Part shown: one piece after another, positions 1 to 7,271 of the stretch
How positions within the stretch are numbered: the stretch's first letter is position 1
How the letters are laid out: the number at the start of each line of letters is the position of its first letter
Source: Muribaculaceae bacterium
Lineage (GTDB): Bacteria; Bacteroidota; Bacteroidia; Bacteroidales; Muribaculaceae
DNA: 35,293 bases
Reading direction: 5' to 3'
Assembly (NCBI GenBank): GCA_017620635.1
Contig: JAGAUV010000070.1
Coordinates: 1-35,293, forward strand
Notes under the pieces: generated by a model
Told to the model about the DNA's origin: nothing
Seen by the model: only the letters and a program-made list of their open reading frames with translations
The model's database searches: none
Program-made: the position numbers and the translations under genes

Positions 1-923
1 TGCCCGAGCTTTACTCGTGGATAGAGAGCGTCATGGCCGCCCACGGGTTCAGCTATGAAGTGATATTCGTTGATGACGGCTCTACCGACGGTTCTTGGAA
101 AGTAATCGAAAAGCTGTCGGCAGAGCATCCGTCGCATGTCCGCGGAGCATCTTTCCGTCGCAACTACGGCAAATCGCCGGCCCTCAACACAGGCTTCAAA
201 ATGACTCGCGGCGAGGTTGTGATAACGATGGACGCCGACCTGCAGGACAGCCCCGACGAGATACCCGAGCTTTACCGTATGATACACGACGAGGGCCTCG
301 ACCTCGTGTCGGGCTACAAAAAGAAGCGCTACGACCCCTTGTCGAAGACCATACCGACCAAGCTCTTCAACGCCACCGCACGACGCGTGAGCGGCATACA
401 CAACCTCCACGACTTCAACTGCGGCCTCAAGGCCTACCGCAACAAGGTGGTAAAGCATATCGAGGTATACGGCGACATGCACAGGTATATCCCTTATCTG
501 GCCAAGCAGGCCGGTTTCGACAAGATAGGGGAGAAAGTAGTGCATCACCAAGCCAGAAAATATGGCAAGACGAAATTTGGCCTCGACCGCTTCGTAAACG
601 GCTATCTCGACCTTGCCACATTGTGGTTTACAGGTAAATTCGGCAAGAAGCCCATGCACTTCTTCGGCCTGTTAGGCAGCCTGATGTTCTTTCTCGGCTT
701 TATAGCCATTGTGATTGTAGGCGCTGTAAAACTCTACAACATGCACATTGGCGCCCATTATATACTTGTGACCGACTCTCCATATTTTTACATATCTCTC
801 ACTCTGATGATTCTGGGCTCGCAGCTTTTCCTTGCCGGCTTCGTCGGAGAACTCGTAGTGCGCAACTCCCCCCGGCGCAACGATTATGAGATAGAAGCAG
901 AAATAGACACCATAACAGAATGA
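1..923 (+). CDS. Family 2 glycosyltransferase, membrane-anchored (5'-truncated by window)
   Basis: This is a GT-A fold glycosyltransferase of the DPM1/GtrB type, which moves a sugar from a nucleotide donor onto a polyprenyl phosphate at the inner face of the cytoplasmic membrane. The frame is open to base 3, upstream of the first ATG at 33, so the start lies outside the window and 306 residues are visible. Seen: the DDGSTDGSW nucleotide-binding motif near the visible N-terminus, the DADLQD metal-binding motif about 40 residues later, and two C-terminal hydrophobic segments typical of GtrB-like enzymes. The stop overlaps the next start as ATGA. The family is clear; the sugar and lipid acceptor cannot be told from sequence. 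Confidence 0.9.
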   Translation, partial: PELYSWIESVMAAHGFSYEVIFVDDGSTDGSWKVIEKLSAEHPSHVRGASFRRNYGKSPALNTGFKMTRGEVVITMDADLQDSPDEIPELYRMIHDEGLDLVSGYKKKRYDPLSKTIPTKLFNATARRVSGIHNLHDFNCGLKAYRNKVVKHIEVYGDMHRYIPYLAKQAGFDKIGEKVVHHQARKYGKTKFGLDRFVNGYLDLATLWFTGKFGKKPMHFFGLLGSLMFFLGFIAIVIVGAVKLYNMHIGAHYILVTDSPYFYISLTLMILGSQLFLAGFVGELVVRNSPRRNDYEIEAEIDTITE

Positions 924-1429
924 TTAAGCAGCTACTGACTCACGACAGATACTCGTGCCGCTCCTATAGCGACAGAATCCCTACAGCCGGACAAATACGC
1001 GAAGTGCTCGAGACCGCCCACATGGCGCCGTCGGCCTGCAACCGCCAGCCATGGCGGCTTATGGTCATAGGCCCCGACGATGAAGAGGGGCGCCAGGCTG
1101 TAGCCGCGGCATACAACAGGCCCTGGATATTATCGGCACCCTACTATGTGATAGTATGCGGTGTCGCCGACGAGGCATGGGTGCGGCCGTTCGACAACAA
1201 ATGTCACGTGGATGTAGATGTGGCCATCCTGACCGAGCACATATGCCTCGCCGCAAGCGAAGCCGGGCTCGCCACTTGCTGGGTATGCAATTTCGATCCT
1301 GCCGAGCTGACTTCGAAAATCGAATTTCCTCAGGGTGTAGATCCTGTGGTCATACTGCCCACTGGCTATCCGGCAACGACCGACATACCCGAGAAAAAGC
1401 GTAAAGAATTAGACGACATCCTGATCTGA
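920..1429 (+). CDS. Nitroreductase family protein
   Basis: This 169-residue protein has the compact FMN-dependent nitroreductase fold. The N-terminal SCRSY segment and the MAPSACNRQPW segment (residues about 35-45) match the flavin-phosphate and isoalloxazine-contacting parts of the family, and the C-terminal part has the usual PVVILPTGYPA strand. Known members are homodimers that reduce nitro compounds, quinones or flavins with NAD(P)H; the natural substrate here is unknown. It starts inside the stop of the glycosyltransferase (4-nt overlap) and is followed after 4 nt by the DUF6452 gene, so it is probably part of one operon. The family is solid, the substrate is not. Confidence 0.88.
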   Translation: MIKQLLTHDRYSCRSYSDRIPTAGQIREVLETAHMAPSACNRQPWRLMVIGPDDEEGRQAVAAAYNRPWILSAPYYVIVCGVADEAWVRPFDNKCHVDVDVAILTEHICLAASEAGLATCWVCNFDPAELTSKIEFPQGVDPVVILPTGYPATTDIPEKKRKELDDILI

Positions 1430-1433
1430 CAAG

Positions 1434-1988
1434 GTGAAGAGAAGCTTACTGAAATATTATATTGTCATTACAGCTGCGCTGTCGGCCGTCACGGCATGCA
1501 ATACGACCGGCTGCCTCGACAACCAGAGCGCACTGCCCCTCGCCGGCATGTACTCGTCGGCCACGGAGAAGCCTGTCACAATAAAGAACGTAGAAATCAG
1601 CGGTGTAGGAGCACCCGGCGACTCCATACTGCTCGACAAGAGCAAAAGCGTGTCGGAGATCTATCTGCCCATGCGCTCCACCCGGCAACAGACTTCGTGG
1701 CGATTACGATATTACCAGGAAGGTCTCGAGGGCATCGAAGACATCATAACATTCGACTATGAGTCAGTGCCCCAGTTCGTTTCTGAAGAATGCGGCGCGA
1801 TGTATTTCTACCGCATCACAAACTTCAGCTACACCGAAAATCTGATAGACTCCGTAGCCGTTACCGATTCGCTCATAACCAACGTGGAGCGCGAACGCAT
1901 CAGAATCTATTTCCGCACGGCAAACCCCGACACTCCCGACGAACCCGAAACACCAGAAACTCCCGATACGCCCGATGAAGAGAGCTAA
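1434..1988 (+). CDS. DUF6452 family lipoprotein
   Basis: This 184-residue protein begins at a GTG codon 4 nt after the preceding stop. It has a short basic, hydrophobic signal peptide ending in a lipobox (VTAC, cysteine 22), so it is probably lipidated and held at the outer membrane or in the periplasm. The segment GCLDNQSALPLAGMYS just after the lipobox is what I recognise as the Bacteroidales family DUF6452. The C-terminus is a low-complexity tail of P/E/T/D repeats. It overlaps the DUF6048 gene by 14 nt, a neighbour pairing that I recall recurring in Bacteroidales. No biochemical function is known to me. Confidence 0.8.
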   Translation: MKRSLLKYYIVITAALSAVTACNTTGCLDNQSALPLAGMYSSATEKPVTIKNVEISGVGAPGDSILLDKSKSVSEIYLPMRSTRQQTSWRLRYYQEGLEGIEDIITFDYESVPQFVSEECGAMYFYRITNFSYTENLIDSVAVTDSLITNVERERIRIYFRTANPDTPDEPETPETPDTPDEES

Positions 1989-2922
1989 ACTACTCATATT
2001 ATGCCTTCTGGCCATGATAGCGCTCGTTACGGCATCGGGCCGTGAACGCCGACGGATAAGCCCGGTGCAGACACAGGCGGCGCAGACGCAGTCGATCAAC
2101 GAGACAGCAAACGACACCTCGCGCATCAATGCCAAAATACGCGCGGCCGCCGGCATGACCTATGTCAACGACAACGGCTTTACCGTATATGTCGACACTA
2201 TTACGGGCGACGAGTGGATCGACTCTACCGTGATAGTCCATATACCGAAGATGGAGTATCCGCTCTTTCAGTCGCTCAGCGTAGGCGTAAACATATGGGA
2301 CCCCATGACGCGAGCTTTCGGCCAGCACTACGGCCTTGCCGACGCATGGGTCGAGCTTTCGCTCCACAACCGCTACCGCCCTATCGTAGAGGTAGGTCTC
2401 GGATCGGCAAAGTATACTCCGGCCGGCATGAACTTCACATACAACTCCCCCACCAGTGTGTACTTCAGAATAGGAGCGAACTACAACTTCTTCTATAACT
2501 CCAATCCGGATTATTCGCTCTTCGCCGGATTGAAATACGGTTTTTCGCCCTTCAGTTTTTCGGTAAACGACGTGACTGTCAACTCGCCTTACTGGGATGA
2601 GACAGCAAAATTCGACATACCGTCGCAACGGGTCACAGCCGGGTGGTTCGAGCTCAATTTAGGACTCCGCGTCAAGCTGTGGGGCCCGATATCGGCAGGC
2701 TGGACATTCCGCTACAAGAGCATACTCCACGAGAGCAAAGCCAATTACGGCAAGCCATGGTATATACCGGGCTACGGCACACGCAACGCCATAGGCGGCT
2801 CTTTCTCGATAGTATATACACTTCCGCTCGACTACCTGAACAAGCCCAAGGACAAAGATGTTGTAAATATAGCCGACGACATAGACAAGCCGGCTGTCGA
2901 CAACATAAAACCCGAAAAATGA
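1975..2922 (+). CDS. DUF6048 family protein, probable outer-membrane or periplasmic
   Basis: This 315-residue protein has an N-terminal Sec signal peptide (residues about 1-20). The body is rich in aromatic and glycine residues arranged like beta strands of a barrel or barrel-like domain. The segments VGVNIWDPMTRAFGQHYG and HNRYRPIVEVGLG are what I recognise as the Bacteroidales family DUF6048. The start overlaps the DUF6452 gene by 14 nt and the stop overlaps the SDR start as ATGA, so the three genes are likely translationally coupled. A role together with the DUF6452 lipoprotein at the cell envelope is inferred from that pairing only. Confidence 0.8.
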   Translation: MKRAKLLILCLLAMIALVTASGRERRRISPVQTQAAQTQSINETANDTSRINAKIRAAAGMTYVNDNGFTVYVDTITGDEWIDSTVIVHIPKMEYPLFQSLSVGVNIWDPMTRAFGQHYGLADAWVELSLHNRYRPIVEVGLGSAKYTPAGMNFTYNSPTSVYFRIGANYNFFYNSNPDYSLFAGLKYGFSPFSFSVNDVTVNSPYWDETAKFDIPSQRVTAGWFELNLGLRVKLWGPISAGWTFRYKSILHESKANYGKPWYIPGYGTRNAIGGSFSIVYTLPLDYLNKPKDKDVVNIADDIDKPAVDNIKPEK

Positions 2923-3656
2923 AAAAGATAATAATCATCGGCGCATCGTCGGGTATGGGCATGCGCATAGCCACCGACTTCGCCCGTCTGGGTTGGCGCG
3001 TAGGCATTGCGGCTCGCCACGAGGACCGTCTGAAAGCCGTGAAGGACCTTTATCCTGACCGTATCGAGTACATGACAATCGATGTAGCGGCACCCGATGC
3101 CACCGAACGTTTCTATAAGCTAATAGAACTGATCGACGGCATGGACTATCTGCTATACTCGGCCGGCTGCGGCTGGAACAATCCGGAGCTCGACGAAACC
3201 TTCGACGAGCGCACCATCGATGTCAATGTGAAAGGGTTTACACGAATAATCAACGCGGCCTACAAGTACTATAAAGACACCGCCAATCTGCACCGTGGAC
3301 ATATAGCAGCGATAACATCGGTCGCCGGAGTCAAAGGCATAGGCATCTCGGCAACTTATAGCGCTACCAAACGTTACCAGTGGGCTTACCTCCAGGCTAT
3401 CGACCAGCTCGCGCACCAGCAGCATGTCAATGTGTCGGTAACAGATATCCGCCCCGGCTTTGTAGACACTCCTCTGCTCTCGGGCGACAAGAACTATCCT
3501 CTTCTGATGAGCATCGATTATGTGGCGCCACGTATCGAGCGTGCAATCGTACGCCACCGCCGCGTAGCCGTGATCGACTCGCGTTGGGCCGTGATCACAG
3601 CCTTATGGCGCATGATACCCGATCCGCTCTGGCGCCGGCTCGAACTTAATTTCTGA
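2919..3656 (+). CDS. Short-chain dehydrogenase/reductase (SDR)
   Basis: This 245-residue classical SDR is an NAD(P)-dependent oxidoreductase. Visible motifs are GASSGMG (8-14) for cofactor binding, the structural YSAG segment (80-83, in place of NNAG), Asn103, catalytic Ser134, Tyr147 and Lys151 in YSATK. A basic Arg near residues 32-33 may favour NADP. The ATG at 2919 overlaps the preceding stop as ATGA, and the longer upstream open frame reads through the DUF6048 gene in another frame, so the short start is preferred. It is the last gene of the left operon and converges on the protease gene. The substrate is unknown. Confidence 0.92.
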   Translation: MKKIIIIGASSGMGMRIATDFARLGWRVGIAARHEDRLKAVKDLYPDRIEYMTIDVAAPDATERFYKLIELIDGMDYLLYSAGCGWNNPELDETFDERTIDVNVKGFTRIINAAYKYYKDTANLHRGHIAAITSVAGVKGIGISATYSATKRYQWAYLQAIDQLAHQQHVNVSVTDIRPGFVDTPLLSGDKNYPLLMSIDYVAPRIERAIVRHRRVAVIDSRWAVITALWRMIPDPLWRRLELNF

Positions 3657-3672
3657 TTATCGACACCGACCC

Positions 3673-3711
3673 ATTATATGTGACAGAGTTCAGACTTCTG
3701 CCACATATAAT
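3673..3711. terminator. Inverted repeat between convergent genes, possible bidirectional terminator
   Basis: A perfect 10-bp AT-rich stem (ATTATATGTG, 3673-3682, with CACATATAAT, 3702-3711) is extended inside by a further near-perfect CAGAG/TTCTG stem. It lies between the SDR stop at 3656 and overlaps the last codons of the convergent protease gene. No strong T-run follows on either strand, so a terminator role is plausible but unproven. Confidence 0.4.
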
Positions 3712-5006
3712 TGTGCGTTTTCATATTTGGTAACCTTTACGGCCTTGTGTGCGGCGACAAACGGACCTACCGACACGGCGTCGAACACTTCTCCGTCGAT
3801 CTCAACTTTTCCGGCCGGGCGCAGATCTGTCACGGTCGTGCCTTCATGGCCGATATAACGCGAAGGCGACATGTCTACCCCCACAAAACCGTCGGAAACC
3901 TTGAGCTCGGTCTGCAGTTCGGCATGTCGGCGGAAAACCTCAGGGCCATGCGACGAGGTGAGATATACCACGGCACCCACAGCAAGAAGTGTGCCTATGC
4001 CCACTACGACAAGCGAACGGCACAGCGAAGAGAAGTCGAAACCGGTAACGGCATCGTTGCTCAGCATACCTCCGACAAGAGACGCCACTATAGCAATGAT
4101 ACCGGCAGTACCTGTAACACCGAAACCGGGTATCACAAATATCTCCAGCGCTATCAGCACCACACCAAGGAGGAAACAGAGCAGAACCCACGAGGGCATG
4201 CTTCCGCCTACAAACATGGGCAGGAAATAAAGCACCGTGGCCACACACGCCACAGCAGCGGCAAATCCAAGACCGGGTGTGTGCATCTCCATATATATAC
4301 CGCCGAGAATGAGCATGACAAGGAAGGCCCTTACACCGGCATTGGCCAGGAAGCCCATGATATCGTCGACCAGGGTACTCTCGTAGTAGCAGACATCGGC
4401 ACCTGCCATATTCAGATCGGCAAGCACATCATTGATGCCCGGAGCTATACCGTCGGCATATCCGCAGTCTACCGCCTGCAGGGATGTGAGCGACACCGAC
4501 ATCTCAGGATTGACCATCGAGGCCGCTATCTCAGGGTCGCGCCGCCACACGGTGCTGTCGCCGACAGTCTTGCGTCCGTGATGCTCGGCTGTCGAACGCA
4601 TTATAGTGCTCATATACGACTGGTATTTTTCTGGCATGGGCTCGCCGGCTCCGTTGACGACAGTAGCCGAGCCCATACTTGCGGCCGGCGCCATGTACAC
4701 ACTGTCGCATGCCAGGGCTATAAGCGCTCCGGCAGACGCAGCATTGACATCGACATATGCCACCGTAGGCAACGGACAGCGCAGCAATGCCGTGCGTATG
4801 GAGTCGGCGGCATCCACGGCACCGCCGTAGGTGTTGAGCTTGAGCAACAGAAGGTCGGCTCCCATCTCGATGGCTTTGCTCTCGCCCTTGCGGAAGTGAT
4901 GGAAGGCGCTCTGGTCGATCTCCGTCTCGACGGGTATTACATACACACGCTGCGACAAGGCAGTAAGCGAGATCAATGCGAAGAGGATAACGATGATATG
5001 TTTCAT
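3690..5006 (-). CDS. NfeD-family membrane serine protease (ClpP-class, long form)
   Basis: This 438-residue protein has a signal peptide (about 1-18), a ClpP/SppA-like domain (about 20-220), four or so hydrophobic segments (about 230-340) and a C-terminal OB-fold NfeD domain (about 360-438). The probable nucleophile is Ser91 in NAASAGALIAL and Lys127 is a candidate dyad partner, as in the archaeal 1510-N protease. Known long-form NfeD proteins are linked to stomatin and membrane quality control; no stomatin/SPFH gene is visible here. The ATG at 5006 overlaps the flippase stop as ATGA; the TTG at 5015 also opens the frame but is less likely. Last gene of its operon. Confidence 0.9.
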   Translation of the reverse strand: MKHIIVILFALISLTALSQRVYVIPVETEIDQSAFHHFRKGESKAIEMGADLLLLKLNTYGGAVDAADSIRTALLRCPLPTVAYVDVNAASAGALIALACDSVYMAPAASMGSATVVNGAGEPMPEKYQSYMSTIMRSTAEHHGRKTVGDSTVWRRDPEIAASMVNPEMSVSLTSLQAVDCGYADGIAPGINDVLADLNMAGADVCYYESTLVDDIMGFLANAGVRAFLVMLILGGIYMEMHTPGLGFAAAVACVATVLYFLPMFVGGSMPSWVLLCFLLGVVLIALEIFVIPGFGVTGTAGIIAIVASLVGGMLSNDAVTGFDFSSLCRSLVVVGIGTLLAVGAVVYLTSSHGPEVFRRHAELQTELKVSDGFVGVDMSPSRYIGHEGTTVTDLRPAGKVEIDGEVFDAVSVGPFVAAHKAVKVTKYENAQLYVAEV

Positions 5007-6055
5007 GACTGACAATTATTTCGAGCTTTCTTACCGAAGTATCCGGGCAGCAATGCCACACCGGCGATAAGGTAGATATAATAGCTGAACAGGCGCCATA
5101 CAAGGGCAAGCACAGCCGCTATGCCGAGATCGCCAATAAGGTCGCCATAATAGTTTGCGAAAAGCCATTCGCTTATTCCGCTGCCACCGGGCGTGGGGCT
5201 TACCATAAGCACGACCCATACCACAAACTGACGGCCGAAGACAAGCAGACCCGACGCTGCCGGCACAAAGGCCCAGAAAAGAGCGTTGACCATGAAATAG
5301 CGCGAGAACCAGCTCAGCACAGTACCGCCGAACACCTGTGCCCACCATCGCAAGGAGCGTCCTTTGACCCACGACGATGTGGCGACCATATTGTCGGCCA
5401 TTGCCTCTATGTGCTCATGCCATCGGCGCAGCCATCGCCACGACGCTATATGCTTCAGCACGCGCTGCGATGCCTCGGGACGGCCTATGATAGCGATGTA
5501 AAGTATGGCTGTCCACACACATATGCCGGCATACACGAGCCAGAACATAAGTTTGACACCACCGAGAAACAGCTCCGACCCTCCGGCTTCGAGACCGGGC
5601 ATGCCAAACAGATCGTCCCACGGAAGGATGAGCAGAATAACAGGACAGAACACGACGAAAAAGAGCTCGTCGAGAAACAAGGTTGTCAGTGTCAATGCTG
5701 TGGCTCTGCCAAGCTTGATGCCTTCACGGTTGAGATAGAATATAGCCAACGCGCTGCCGCCGACCACCGAGGGCGTGATAGCCGATGTGAAGGCACACAT
5801 TATATCGGTGCGCCAGGCACGTTTCCATGTCAGATCGCCGTCCGCTATGGTATGGAAGCGCCATGCGAGGCCGAAGTCACGGCCAAATACAAAGAGCAGG
5901 GCCAGGCATATGCCTATGATAGTATGGCTGTCGAATACGATAGACCTGAGTGTGGCCGAGTCGATATCGCGGCGGAAGAGCCACATGGCGACACCGACAC
6001 TGAGCAATATCGGCAAGATGGTGCGCCAAAGTGTTTTCGACAGCTCTTTGCTCAT
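5003..6055 (-). CDS. Flippase-like integral membrane protein (YbhN/AglD/LPG-synthase TM family)
   Basis: This 350-residue polytopic membrane protein has about eight hydrophobic segments. The conserved segments GRDFGLAWRF, TPSVVGGSALAIFYLNR and SPTPGGSGISEW are typical of the UPF0104 / lysylphosphatidylglycerol synthase transmembrane region superfamily. Members are thought to move lipids or lipid-linked intermediates across membranes; none of the soluble aminoacyl-transfer domain of MprF is present. It starts 3 nt after the ThiE-like stop and overlaps the protease gene by 4 nt, so it sits in the middle of an operon. The family is clear, the cargo unknown. Confidence 0.87.
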   Translation of the reverse strand: MSKELSKTLWRTILPILLSVGVAMWLFRRDIDSATLRSIVFDSHTIIGICLALLFVFGRDFGLAWRFHTIADGDLTWKRAWRTDIMCAFTSAITPSVVGGSALAIFYLNREGIKLGRATALTLTTLFLDELFFVVFCPVILLILPWDDLFGMPGLEAGGSELFLGGVKLMFWLVYAGICVWTAILYIAIIGRPEASQRVLKHIASWRWLRRWHEHIEAMADNMVATSSWVKGRSLRWWAQVFGGTVLSWFSRYFMVNALFWAFVPAASGLLVFGRQFVVWVVLMVSPTPGGSGISEWLFANYYGDLIGDLGIAAVLALVWRLFSYYIYLIAGVALLPGYFGKKARNNCQS

Positions 6056-6058
6056 GGC

Positions 6059-6628
6059 TTACTTTGTGAGACTGATTAAATTTCTTACAGCTGAAACAGG
6101 ATCGTCGGTATCGAAAACGCCGTCGGTCACATAGAAGCCGTCGAAGCCTTTTTCGATATAGCCGGAATAATCGGCGAGAAGTGCACCGGCAGTCACGACG
6201 GCGACAAACGGCACCTCCGCCCCACCCTTCCGGGCGTCTCCGATGATCGAACAATCGACACCGGGAGCAAGCGTGAGGTAATCGATATCGGCTCTTGCAA
6301 GCGCCACGGCCGAGTCGGCCGAAGCTATTCCGGCGCCTATGATAGCCTCCGCGCCGAGATCCTCGCGAACTTTCGCAGGATTGGCACCGGGAGTGAGATA
6401 CACCCCGTGGGCACCAAACTCACGCACGGCATCGATGTCGTTCTCCACAGAAAGCATCACGCCGGCATCGCGACACAACGGCACAAGTTCCTCGGCGACA
6501 TCGCGCCAGGCTCCCGGCTCGGCACCGGGCATGGATATCACAAGCCAGCCACAACCGCCTTCGACGGCCATCTGACCCATCTCGCTTATAGTGTACAGCT
6601 CATTAGAAGCAAGTCGCAATTGTATCAT
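6059..6628 (-). CDS. ThiE/TenI-like protein, probable inactive thiamine-phosphate-synthase paralogue
   Basis: This 189-residue protein has a TIM-barrel pattern of the thiamine phosphate synthase / TenI family: SVENDIDAVREFGAHGVYL aligns with the ND...GVHLG region and the C-terminal FDGFYVTDGVF with the last strand. Motifs expected of an active synthase are altered: GVHLGQxD has become GVYLTPGAN, GxSxH has become GAGIASADS, and the K of the TxTK loop and the AIGGI phosphate loop are not evident. An open frame with a TTG start extends to 6694, but it runs across the promoter at 6665-6695, so the ATG at 6628 is chosen. No thi genes are nearby. It may be a TenI-like or regulatory protein rather than a synthase. 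Confidence 0.72.
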   Translation of the reverse strand: MIQLRLASNELYTISEMGQMAVEGGCGWLVISMPGAEPGAWRDVAEELVPLCRDAGVMLSVENDIDAVREFGAHGVYLTPGANPAKVREDLGAEAIIGAGIASADSAVALARADIDYLTLAPGVDCSIIGDARKGGAEVPFVAVVTAGALLADYSGYIEKGFDGFYVTDGVFDTDDPVSAVRNLISLTK

Positions 6629-6664
6629 TTCAAGGATATTTTGGATCGTATATTGATTGCAAGA

Positions 6665-6695
6665 CAAAATTACGAAAATTTCGTTATCTTTCAAA
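6665..6695 (-). promoter_or_regulatory. Consensus Bacteroidota promoter for the ThiE-like/flippase/protease genes
   Basis: On the - strand, TTTG (6692-6695), a 19-nt spacer and TAATTTTG (6665-6672) match the -33/-7 consensus exactly. It overlaps the end of the phosphoesterase gene. Transcription would start near 6658 and leave a leader of about 30 nt before the ATG at 6628. Confidence 0.8.
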
Positions 6696-7194
6696 GGCTT
6701 TCAGGGCCGAGTTCGATTACCTCGCAGTCGCGCATGTCGGCGCCATCTATTACGAGCTTGACAAGTGTACGCACTTTCTGCCAACCCTGCGTGCCGGCGG
6801 CGCCGGGATTGATGTGCAGGAGCGACAGTTCTTTGTCGTACATTACCTTGAGGATATGTGAATGTCCGTCGACCATGAGACCTATACCCTCCTCCCGAAG
6901 CATCTTCTTCATCCCCGGCGACCAACGGCCCGGATAGCCTCCGATATGAGTAAGGAGTACTTTGATTCCTTCTATGGTAAAGATCTCGAGCTCGCTGCAG
7001 CGCCGTCGCACCATACCTGTATCGGCATTTCCACACACGGCGCGCACGGTCGGCACCACTTCGCGCAGGCGCTCTATTATGTCATAGTCGCCCACATCGC
7101 CGGCATGCCACACCTCGTCACAGCCGGCGAAATAGCGTGCGTACCTGTCGTCCCACTTGCCATGTGTATCACTAAGTATACCTATTCTCTTCAT
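6691..7194 (-). CDS. YfcE/MJ0936-type metallophosphoesterase
   Basis: This 167-residue calcineurin-like phosphoesterase shows all the metal-binding motifs in order: DTH (Asp9, His11), GD (Asp33), GNAD (Asn56), His83 and GHSH (His111, His113). Its length is that of the YfcE/YsnB phosphodiesterase subfamily, a cytosolic enzyme that cleaves phosphodiesters in vitro with manganese or nickel. It is divergent from the GH27 gene. Its stop lies inside the next promoter, so downstream genes can be read from both this gene's promoter and the internal one. The physiological substrate is unknown. Confidence 0.92.
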   Translation of the reverse strand: MKRIGILSDTHGKWDDRYARYFAGCDEVWHAGDVGDYDIIERLREVVPTVRAVCGNADTGMVRRRCSELEIFTIEGIKVLLTHIGGYPGRWSPGMKKMLREEGIGLMVDGHSHILKVMYDKELSLLHINPGAAGTQGWQKVRTLVKLVIDGADMRDCEVIELGPESL

Positions 7195-7198
7195 GTTA

Positions 7199-7229
7199 CA
7201 AAATTAACTAAAAAGTTGCGTCGTACAAT
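7199..7229 (-). promoter_or_regulatory. Promoter for the phosphoesterase gene, only 4 nt from its ATG
   Basis: On the - strand, ATTG (7226-7229), a 19-nt spacer and TAATTTTG (7199-7206) fit the consensus, with one mismatch in the -33 box. Only 4 nt separate the -7 box from the ATG at 7194, so the transcript would be leaderless or nearly so. It overlaps the opposing promoter at 7216-7246. Confidence 0.55.
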
Positions 7230-7246
7230 AAATTTATATAATTTTG
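7216..7246 (+). promoter_or_regulatory. Promoter for the GH27-SGNH gene pair
   Basis: TTGC (7216-7219), a 19-nt spacer and TAATTTTG (7239-7246) match the Bacteroidota -33/-7 pattern. The expected start near 7253 gives a leader of about 20 nt to the ATG at 7272. Confidence 0.7.
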
Positions 7247-7271
7247 TACAAACACAATCACAATTCATCAA

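Noticed and set aside
2643-2918. Upstream extension of the SDR gene
   Set aside because: The extra 92 residues overlap DUF6048 in another frame, and the Rossmann strand begins exactly at the ATG at 2919.
3711-5012. 433-residue open frame antisense to the NfeD protease
   Set aside because: The sense strand encodes a protein with signal peptide, catalytic motif and membrane segments; the antisense product is low-complexity and basic.
6629-6664. TPP riboswitch before the ThiE-like gene
   Set aside because: The leader is only about 30 nt and contains no thi-box sequence.
6629-6694. TTG start 22 residues upstream for the ThiE-like protein
   Set aside because: The extension is encoded by a perfect promoter sequence; the ATG at 6628 lies downstream of the predicted transcription start.
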